Assembly: GCA_028565635.1 (NCBI GenBank)
Contig: JAOXYB010030477.1
Coordinates: 1 to 14,804 of the forward strand
DNA: 14,804 bases
DNA from: Phoronis ovalis
Taxonomy: Eukaryota > Phoronida > Phoronidae
Direction of reading: 5' to 3'
Of the stretch, positions 1-8,500 are shown in pieces. Positions within the stretch are counted from its first letter, which is position 1, and every line of letters starts with the position of its first letter. Made by a program: the position numbers and the translations under genes. The notes beneath the pieces were generated by a model that was given only the letters and a program-made list of their open reading frames with translations, searched no databases and had not been told where the DNA came from.

Positions 1-246
1 ATCAGCTCGTGGCAGAAAGCGAATTGAAGTCGCTTCGTGTCCACACTTGCAAGTTAAGTCGCTTAAAGTGCATCAGGTAAAAGTTAATCCACCTCTGGAA
101 GAGGATTAATTTTTGCTTGAAGCGCTTTATTTTAATGCTCTTGAAGCAAAGTATTCGTGTACACACTAGAGGCTGAAGCGCTTTATTATAAAGCGCTCTA
201 TTGTAAAGCGCTCTAAGTGGTAAGTGGTCCGGTAAGTGTGAATGGG
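1..246. repeat. Repeat-rich block, possible mobile-element terminus
   Basis: GAAGCGCTTTATT occurs at 119 and 175. A perfect 21-bp inverted repeat (9-bp arms, 3-bp loop) lies at 177-197. TAAAGCGCTCTA occurs at 189-200 and 204-215. A CGTGTnCACACT motif recurs at 36 and 156, about 120 bp apart. Composition is GC-richer than the flank and the change is sharp at about 246, just after a GTGTGAATGGGCC end. This resembles the subterminal repeats of a DNA transposon or MITE cut off by the window edge. No transposase is seen. Confidence 0.45.
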
Positions 247-1552
247 CCTATAATCTACCTAAAAAAGATAGATCATACAACTGCAAAATGTAAGTCCTTA
301 ACGGAATCTCAGTCTAATTTTAGTAGTTACAGTCACAGCTGAAGATAAGAATATTTTGTTATCTCATTTCTTTGTTTAATAAATATTAATACTAAAATGC
401 AGAAAAGAGTATTTCAAGAGGATGCTAGTACCATGCATAAAGATATATCTAGTATAAAATAATTGATTTCTACTGCCTAAAACCATCTACAACAGAAATC
501 CCCAAAGATTACCAGTATGAATCATGATTGTTTTTTGTAACCCTCTTATCTTAATCAGGGTTAATTCGATTTTCAAGTTTTGTTTTCTTCAAATAAATTA
601 TTGCTAATCACAAATGTGATTGTCTTTAAAAACCATATTAATATGGAGATTGTAATTTTGATTAATTTCAGTTTGTTCTTGGACTGTGTACCATAAAGAC
701 TGCATTGAAGGCATTAAAGTAAAAAGTGTATTGATTTTTTTATATCAGAGCAGTAAACATCTTACGACATACTGGGGTAAAATTAAATTTGTTTATAAAT
801 ATCCACATTTACTAGACCACTAAATAAATAAATTATAGTCATGAGATAGATTACACATGACAGTGTTATCTATAATTAGCAACATAAGAAGGCAGGTGCT
901 TACATCAGGGTCATCAATCCAGGTAACAAAAATAATACTAGCATAGCATTACCATATAGCTGCATACTTCAAGGTAGGCAGGATAAGGTGTTTTCATACT
1001 AAAAGTAACCAAAGATTCATCAATGTTCTTTGGTAATTTTTTTTACTTGGTTGACATAAATTATAGAGAGAAATATTATGTAGTGATAAGAACATCAAAT
1101 GCAAAAAGGTAGTCAAATATCTGTGTTTATATAAATATTGACATCTTCCAGTCTATTGTGTTAAATAATTTTGTGGCTTAAATTGAGTGTGAGAGCATGG
1201 TATCTATGCAGTCTCTGTTTTGATAAACAGCTGGAGACATTTAAGGATTCTTAAACATTTAATTGCTGAAATTCCCCTGAGCTATCAAATTATTGAGCTA
1301 GTAAATAAAAAACAGCAGCCAAGCATTTCAAATGTCAATTTTTGTAGAAGGTCACTGTGTTTTAGAGTTATCATGAGGTTTTCCAGTGATGAGATCATCA
1401 TTTACTGGCACAGATGTGCCTCTTTGTTTTGAACCATACTAAACAGTCTTTGTACTATTTATTTGAAATGAGTTCATGAAATTGACTGCTGCTAGAATTT
1501 TTTGTAAGAATCTGCAGTGTATATCCTATTTGGGACAATTATTTTAATCATC
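247..1552. other. AT-rich upstream region, no gene seen
   Basis: Both strands are stop-rich. It may hold the promoter and 5' untranslated exons of the CARD gene, or be intron of the ABC transporter, but I see no TATA/initiator arrangement or exon that I can defend. It contains a pair of short perfect inverted repeats (606-621 and 633-646). Confidence 0.5.
606..646. repeat. Two adjacent short perfect inverted repeats
   Basis: AATCACA-AA-TGTGATT (606-621) is followed 11 bp later by the 14-bp palindrome CCATATTAATATGG (633-646). They could be binding sites or chance in AT-rich DNA. Confidence 0.3.
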
Positions 1553-1601
1553 ATGGAGAGGCCAATATATTTTAATAGTTATTGTTTACTTCAACTTCCA
1601 G

Positions 1602-1711
1602 CTAAAAATTCAAAGAAAATCACGTTCACGGATGTGCCACCAATTAGGATAATACCTGGCAACACAAATCTTGTAAAAACATCAGCAATCCTGGTACCGA
1701 CATTACCAGCA
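1602..1711 (+). CDS. Possible N-terminal extension of the CARD protein
   Basis: A good acceptor (pyrimidine-rich run ending CTTCCAG at 1601) precedes an open frame continuous with the CARD, reading for example KKITFTDVPPIRIIPGN. An intron here would be phase 1, like the gene's other two introns. Alternatively the ATG at 1553 starts a 419-residue form, or all of this is 5' untranslated sequence. Sequence alone does not decide. Confidence 0.35.
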
Positions 1712-2000
1712 ATGAATCGCCAACAGTTAAGTTCTCGTAAAGATCTGGTGGAACAGTTAGAAGCTGAACCTGTGTTATTAGACTATCTGCTTCAACATGG
1801 AGTAGTAAACAAAGAGCAAGTAAGAAATGTCAAAAATGAAGGCACAAAAAGAAATCAAAACATCGCATTGCTGGGAGTGATAGAACATAACGGTGAACAA
1901 GCTCTGAGGTTGTTTGTGAATGCACTAAGACAAGCGGGTCAGTTGAAACTTGCTAACACTTTAGACGAAGGTGTAAGAATAACACCAAGTAAACATCCAG
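1712..2000 (+). CDS. CARD exon (coding from conservative start)
   Basis: This encodes 96 complete residues plus one base of a Gly codon, ending at donor CCAG|GTACAG. It contains the whole CARD. The Met at 1712 sits just before the first predicted helix and gives a normal CARD N terminus. The same frame is open upstream to an ATG at 1553 and beyond, so the true start may be earlier. Confidence 0.75.
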
Positions 2001-4496
2001 GTACAGTATTGTGTTTAATATAAAAATGGGTATAATTAATGCTGGAATGCTATGGATTATTATAGGTATCTTCCCTATGTTGATTGTTATCAGTGTATAA
2101 AGCAGTAAAATATACTGAAGCTTGATAAGCAGTCTGAAACCGATTTTCCAACAAGTTCTTTATAATAGGCAACAGTTTATTTGGAAAATGTTATTACCCC
2201 TTGGATTAAAAAGCAAGAATGCACAAAAGATTAGACAAGGAAAAATTTTGCATGCAGTAAATCTTAATGACAAATGTGCTGTAACAATTAGCATGAAATC
2301 ATTTTGAAATCAACACAGTCCTATACATGTTATATCCTTGAGATCATTATATTACTAAAAATCAACTGCATTTTTTTCACAGGCTATTTAGAAAGGACAA
2401 GACATAAAGGTAAGTCAAAATACATTGACTCCAGATACAAGGATACCCATATTTTATTTATATTAGTGATATATATGTGTTTATATTATTATAATCATAT
2501 AATCACATCCAATCCTATTGGGCTTATAGTTCTTCAAAATATCAAACACAATTATAATTATGAGAATTATGTTCCTTTCATACTTGATATAAGTTTATAT
2601 TTGGTAAGAGCCACAAAATTTGACAACTCCCACCATATTAGCTTCATTCTTATCACACAGAAAATCAAGAAATATATCAAGCTATAAAACAGAAACATGT
2701 ACTCTAGAACAAAGAAGAAATTAAAAATAAACCCGTAATTTAAAAGATCAAAGGTTAATAGGCAATACCAGACTGAAAGATGTTTAGTGGAATTCATCTT
2801 GGACTTGAAAATCAATTAAAAGAAATGCTATCATATGTTAGCCACCTTTCATCAATATTCCACTATTAAAGAAACACAATGATAAAATTTCAACCACCAA
2901 TCAGAAGTAACTTAAATCCAGTCCTCTGTTTTTTCAAGCAGTTTATTTTTTGCAAAGAAATATTTTAACTAAGAAACCTGATTAATGATGCTCACATTGT
3001 AATCACTGTGTGAATATATCAGTCTGCTTAACATTATGGAATGTCACACCTTGACTTAATTACAAATTTGAAAGAAAATTTGATGCAAAGTTGTTAAGTA
3101 ATTCCAAAATATTTATAATATATATGAAAAATAATTTTTTTGTGGATCAGAATTTTTATTTGCTACATGAATGTGCAAATGATATTTACTCAACATTAGT
3201 TTAGTAAATATGATTCATATGAATGGAATAGGATTTTATTATGCAACTAATCTATCAAACAAATGATGATTATGTCTAGAAGGAAAATACTAAATACATA
3301 AACAGTGTTCTCCATAAAATAGTGTATACATGTTCCAGGGCCAATGATATTATTTATGTAAACCCCAAACATAGATAGATAAAATGTTGATAAATAATAA
3401 AAGGTTTATGTACTAAAAAAGTTCATTGGTGCCCTGAACAAGTATAAGTTTTTTGTGGAGAACTCTGATAAAATATATTACGTACAATCTATAGCGTACA
3501 AAAATATATTGTCATATACCTCAAAAAGGAAAACTGTAATACATAGTACTTAATATATACAATCTTCAGTATACAAATAATATATAAAAATGTATCTGTC
3601 AAAAACTCCTGATCCAAAAACTAGATTAGTTTTTTAATTTGTTTATTGTTGTTTTTAAAGTTAAAGGAAGTACACCTAAAAGCTTTTAATATCATGAAAA
3701 TTCTGTTTTAGGTCAGCTAAGTATTCAAATACGAGTACGAGCCATATGTATTCCAGCTCTACGAACAACTGTATCTAATACCGATACAACATTACCAGAA
3801 ACAGAATGGATTGTAACACAAGAAAGACGACCAGTACATAGCCTTCCACGACCGTCGGGTCTTGGCAGAAACTCAATGCTGTACCTAGAGGTCATTGACC
3901 CCAATATAAGAATAAATAACGAGGAGGAGGATAAAAGCTGTTGTTCATTTTTTTGTTGTGGACAAAGCAAGAAAAAGCAACTGCAGACTGAAATGGTTAT
4001 TGTACGTAGAAGCAGTGATCCTATTAAAAATGGAGACATAGCAATAATGAGTGACGTGACATTGGATTTTCAGGAGGATGCTAATGATAATGTGATGCAG
4101 CAAGTGCAATCAACAAATGGCAAGAAACATAATCCCAGCGAAATAAAAAGTCGTCAGGCTGTATTCAAAGAAAAATCAACTAATTTTTATGAAATTTTAG
4201 GAGACAGTAAAAGCCCTGCTCATGTTTGCCTTCTAAAATATTTTGAACAGGAACGGGGAATTTTAGTGCTGCAAACCATACAGACCAATGGATTAATGAT
4301 TTTGACAATATGTACACAGATGTCTCAGTTAGATCAAATTCGAGAAAACTATAGTGCTGGCGATCTTAACACTGATATTGAAGATCGTATTGTTACTGGA
4401 GAAGTTCTAAAGCATACTGGTGTTCTTGGAATGCAACTGGATATTTTCTTAGATGTGCAAGAACTAGACATTATTGAACATGAACTGGCAATGTAA
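1712..4496 (+). CDS. CARD protein with a C-terminal TRADD-N-like domain (3 exons)
   Basis: Joining 1712-2000, 2383-2409 and 3712-4496 gives a 366-residue protein. Residues 1-90 look like a CARD: amphipathic helices with LVEQLEAEPVLLDYLLQHGVV, an NEGTKRNQNIALLGVI stretch and a final LFVNALRQAGQLKLANTL helix, close in pattern to caspase-2/CRADD-type CARDs. Residues 181-194 form a Cys cluster followed by lysines (SCCSFFCC, then KKK). Residues about 260-366 resemble the N-terminal TRAF2-binding domain of TRADD: alternating strands, a YxxGxL helix start at 319, and a closing strand-helix MQLDIFLDVQELDIIE. CARDs recruit partners by CARD-CARD contact, so I infer an adaptor in apoptosis or innate-immune signalling. 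The CARD call is fairly firm; the TRADD-N call rests on remembered pattern, not a search. The start may be further upstream (ATG at 1553 or an unseen exon). The gene lies antisense to the ABC transporter, possibly inside its intron. Confidence 0.75.
2001..2382 (+). other. Intron 1 of the CARD gene (382 bp)
   Basis: GT-AG, phase 1. No recognisable content; a short open frame at 2122-2307 has no start context or family resemblance. Confidence 0.65.
2383..2409 (+). CDS. 27-nt microexon of the CARD gene
   Basis: This is flanked by a strong acceptor (TTTTTTTCACAG) and donor (GTAAGT). It is a multiple of three with phase-1 borders on both sides, so it can be included or skipped without breaking the frame. 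It encodes YLERTRHK between two split Gly codons, a basic patch directly after the CARD. Confidence 0.65.
2410..3711 (+). other. Intron 2 of the CARD gene (1302 bp)
   Basis: GTAAGT to TTTTAG, phase 1, strongly AT-rich with many TATA-like runs. No NBD2 or other coding exon of the transporter is visible on its minus strand. Confidence 0.65.
3712..4496 (+). CDS. Terminal exon: linker, Cys cluster and TRADD-N-like domain
   Basis: The acceptor is TTCTGTTTTAG. The frame stays open for 260 residues to TAA at 4494. The first ~55 residues (QLSIQIRVRAICIPALR, then a polar stretch) I do not recognise. Then come an acidic EEED, the CCSFFCC-basic motif, a polar Asp/Asn-rich linker and the C-terminal domain. 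The minus-strand open frames over this region are shadows. Confidence 0.8.
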
Positions 4497-5070
4497 AAAC
4501 AAGTAACAGTTGTCCAGTAACCGGCAACATTCAATGTTAAGGATTACGTTGCTTATAACTGCAGCCAAACATTCTTTGCTGTGACAAACTAATACTCCTC
4601 AAAATCAGAAATAGTGTTTCCTTCCATTACTTGCAGATAAATACTGCCTAGTGGTAGTATAAGGATACAGTGTTCTGGTATCAAACATGAGACTCGCAGT
4701 TCTTGACAGCCTGCAGTTAATGTGAGTGAAGCAGTAAGGATTTTCCTACGACTTATATAGTAGTAGTGTATTATCAATATATCTGCACTATTGTCCATGC
4801 TAAGAAATTACATAGATTATTACACAGAATCCAATCCCTGTCCAGACAATTTTGCTGTCTGAGACATAAGTTTCAATATATGTCAACTTTGGTCCTCAGA
4901 TTATGCATAACTAAATTTGGTGCTAAAAGAATTAATACATTTTGTGCTTTTATTATAAAACTGCACAAGTAAGTAATTAAATACTTCAAGCATTTGTTTT
5001 AGACTATAACTAACATTTTAGTGTAGCTCACTGTGTTATTGAAAATAAAATTTGAGGTATAAATTGTTAA
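4497..5070 (+). other. Probable 3' untranslated region of the CARD gene
   Basis: This follows the stop codon and has no convincing coding frame. ATTAAA occurs at 4976-4981 and a canonical AATAAA at 5044-5049; a later AATAAA is at 5227-5232. The end chosen is approximate, about 20 bases past the 5044 signal. Confidence 0.55.
5044..5049 (+). terminator. Canonical AATAAA polyadenylation signal
   Basis: First canonical hexamer downstream of the CARD gene stop, about 550 bp after it, in an AT-rich setting where chance hits are common. ATTAAA at 4976 and AATAAA at 5227 are alternatives. Confidence 0.5.
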
Positions 5071-5369
5071 TTATTGCCATGATACACCTTTATTATTATT
5101 ACGTGTTTGTTAATGATTGTAAACTGATTTAGGGTAGAGACATGAATTTGTCAAACTTCCAGTGATCAAGACATTTCTAAATTCTCTTAACCATGAAACA
5201 AAAAGTTTTGTTTATAGGAAAAGTACAATAAAAAAACAATTCCCCAGTTTGAGAAGGCAGATATTAGTTCATACTTTAGTAATTTTAATCAATTAGCATA
5301 CAGTATTTCTGAACAGTAATTTATCGTATCATCAAATATCATTTATGACAATAGGAAAATACTATATAT

Positions 5370-5424
5370 TGGTCTAGGCCGCCCGTATATTGTATGACCT
5401 ACCACAGGTTCGATTTTTTTTTTT
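5370..5424 (+). repeat. Possible degenerate tRNA-derived (SINE-like) fragment
   Basis: TGGTCTAGGCCG at 5370 resembles a Pol III A box, and GGTTCGAT at 5407-5414 matches the start of a B box. A T11 run at 5414-5424 follows, as in a Pol III terminator. Spacing (37 bp) is a little short for a tRNA, the B box lacks its final CC, and no cloverleaf forms clearly. It lies just past the donor of the last ABCB exon. Confidence 0.25.
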
Positions 5425-5450
5425 GAATTTATGAAAAACATATTCCTTAC

Positions 5451-5591
5451 CTGAAGACATTAGGTGGTGTCATATCACCAGTGTAAACCAAATAGGCACC
5501 AAAACGGAAAGCTCCAGCATACAGGAAGAAAATGATTGCCTGAGAGAAGGCATATGACAAACCATAGATGTGTGCTGTCTTCATTGCTTCT
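5451..5591 (-). CDS. ABCB exon r: TM11, last exon found
   Basis: The 141-nt exon has acceptor TTTACTTGCAG and donor GTAAGG. It encodes [17 protein letters not shown], then TM11 ([17 protein letters not shown]) and a loop ending TPPNVF plus two bases. The strong donor says another exon should follow with TM12 and NBD2, but none is visible between 5450 and 1. Reading through the donor gives Arg then an immediate stop (AGG TAA). Confidence 0.93.
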
Positions 5592-8500
5592 CTGCAAGTA
5601 AACATGTAAACATTAAACGTATCATATTATAACAAATATTGTTTACTGCATGTCTTAGTTGCCTGCATTTCGTTGCAAAGGAATCCACTGCCTTGAATTT
5701 AGAATAATTGGTAATACTGAATTAAGAACTTGTCTGATAATTGTAATAGAATTTTTCTCCGAGTCAATATTTCTAAATCTGCTTTCATGCAAAAGTTAGG
5801 ACAAAATTATATGAAGCAGACTTAACCTGCTGTATTATATACTTCTAAAAAGTCAAATACATGGGAACTTTAGTTTAGTTGAGAAAATGAAATACCAGTA
5901 AATGAAATTTATGCATTTAAAATGGCAGATTAAAACACATTGTTTTATCAAACTTTAAAATATATAGCAAACAGTACCTATGAGGTTTTCTTAAATATTC
6001 CACATATGTCTCATAGAACAATTCTTCTCTTGTCAAACTTTGAACTGTTCGGATATTCTCAATAGTTTCACTAGCAACTCGCCCTGCTTCCGCCAATAAC
6101 TCACTATCTCTTTTCTGGCCACCATGTTGAATTTTATTCTGTATAGCACCTACAAGTAAACAGGACTAAATTATAGTTTATCTAGCAATGTTTAGAAATG
6201 ATTTTTATTTTTAATAACAGTTCTATATAGAGAATTCCATTGTCACAAGCTGGGTAAGAGTCATAACATGACAAATTGTATAAGTTTCAAAAACTGGAGG
6301 GATCTGTGTCTGGTTGTAGTGTTCATACAAAATGGGATCTTATTTCTTGTGAATACTTTGTGGATTCTATTTTCGGGTAACATTTTTGACATCAATGCTT
6401 AGAGATGCACAAATAAATCAAGAAATTATCCTTACCACACTACAAAGAGGGGGAATGGGGGTAGTGGTCTCAATTAACAGGGAATGAATTTGCCTTTTCA
6501 TGAAAGATCTGAGTAGGAAAATCATAGTTCATCTTGCTATATGAGGATAACTGTGATAGTTGATATTTATATATCATACCTGATAGAGCACACAATGGTG
6601 TGGCAGCTAAAATAGCAAGAGCCAACTTCCAACCAAACACTAAAGCAATAGCAAGGCCAGTGACAATGCCGGCCGCTGACTGGACCACAGTGCCAATACG
6701 AATACCAGTACCCTGGAAAACAACAAGGTTAAAGTTATTCACAACAGATGAAGATAACACAGGACATCCTGAACTGTGCTCTTTATTTCTGCCTTAATTT
6801 TAAAAAAATATTGTTTGTTGCAATTGTTATAATTTGTTACAATCAAAGTAAAGCAGCATAAAGTGATATTGTATAGTGAAGAAAGAAAATAACAAAACAA
6901 ACTTTTTGCACCTATTTAAAACACCCATTTAAAAAAACAACATGCCTGAAAAGGAGTTTATTATTACATATTTTTATAACCAATCTTTATGTAAATAGTT
7001 GACAAATTACGCCTACTTTCTAGCCAAATCTGAATTTTCATATTTTTTAGAAAATAATCTAACAAAAAGTTACTTTATTACCTGTCTGACCATAGATGCA
7101 TCTACAGCCAACCTTGAAACAAGAGCTCCTGTTGAGTGACTCTTCTCATCATGCCAAGCAACATCCTGTCCCAACATACTTTCAAATGATCTTTGTCGTA
7201 AACGCTTTGTCAAGTTTTCTCCAGACACACCCAGCAGAAATTGCTGAAATAATAAATGATTATGAAGAATAACGATTTGTATTAGAAGTACAGTTTCTGC
7301 TGCTTATTAATAATGCAACTGGTTAAGTCAGTAATGATGTGCTTGCCATGTCCTCTTTTCTACTTGAGTGTCTGATCAAATACAATACAAACCTACACAG
7401 AAAGATTTTACAAAGCTATAGTACCCGAACTACAGAGCCCACTAGTATTGCCAAATACAAATAAAATCATAGGTATCAATCATAGGTAATATTCCATTTG
7501 TATATATTTCTACTGGATTAGCCGTATAAAAGATTAACCAACCACATTATTCTAGAGGTCTTGTGTACTTCAAGGTCATAGGAACAGATACAAAATGACT
7601 AAATGAGGTAGTTACCATGAAAAAGTTACTAAGTCCCACAGCAGCACCCAACACCAGAAACATGAGACTCCAAAATACAGCATCATCCTTCATAAGCTCA
7701 GGTGGCTCTGCAAAAACCTGAAAAAAGTACATCACTGCATTTTAAAGCTTTGCAAATAATCTCACCATTTGAAATCCTTGCAGCTAGTCTTGTTACCAGA
7801 CATTTAATAATGTCTACACTTAATTTATAAAATTCAATCATATATGCAATGAAAAAAGATGTGCAACTACATTCACAAAAGTTTATCAAAATTTAAAAAA
7901 TTTAAAAACTCACATTATTATTAAAAATTACTAACAGTTGAAATCATTTAAAATTGGATATATTACAAAATATATTAAAAATTACAGAAGATTTAGCATA
8001 GTCCGACATTTTGCAAGAGCCAACCTTAAAATAACTTTGTTGGCAATACCTATTAATTTTTTTTGTTATTCTTTGTGATACAATAAAACTCACCCTGACA
8101 AGTTCACTGAAGAACACAGCAAATACAGGCATAGATGCTCCAACAACAACGGAAGCCAAACAACCTCCAATAATATAGCATGTCTCAGGTTTATTCATAG
8201 CAAGAATTTTACCAAATCCAGGCGTTTCTAATTCTTCCTCCTGAAAAGTGAAACAAAAATTAATAAATAAATAAATAGAAAAAACTGTTATGAGCAATTT
8301 CACGCTAAGGCAGTACTATCATTTTTTTAGTAATTAACATGACCATCAGTTTTTATTATAGGTAGACATGTAGGACAATGACAGACAAGATGCATACACT
8401 AGATATTATAATATTACATATATAATTCCAATAACAGCTTTATATCAGTATTTCAAGTTAAGCACTCTGAATATTAGAACTTGGATGTTTCTTATGACAT

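Noticed and set aside
1220-1432. Plus-strand 70-residue open frame as an upstream exon
   Set aside because: No ATG start, no clear acceptor/donor pair and no recognisable domain.
2122-2307. Open frame in CARD intron 1
   Set aside because: Starts on a non-ATG codon inside a well-bounded intron and resembles nothing known to me.
2304-2815. Open frames on both strands in CARD intron 2
   Set aside because: Low-complexity Ile/Tyr/Leu-rich translations of AT-rich DNA; the plus-strand one runs across the microexon in a different frame.
3725-4039. Minus-strand 104-residue open frame
   Set aside because: It overlaps the terminal exon of the CARD gene antisense, resembles no family, and the plus-strand reading is spliced and domain-bearing.
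4589-4972. Open frames after the CARD gene stop, considered as missing NBD2 exons
   Set aside because: Minus-strand translation has no Walker, signature or H-loop motif and no suitable splice borders; the area is better read as 3' untranslated sequence.
6600-6797. Plus-strand 65-residue open frame
   Set aside because: Shadow of ABCB exon p on the opposite strand.
7466-7488. Short direct repeat ATCATAGGTA twice
   Set aside because: Only 10 bp in AT-rich intron, too short to mean anything by itself.
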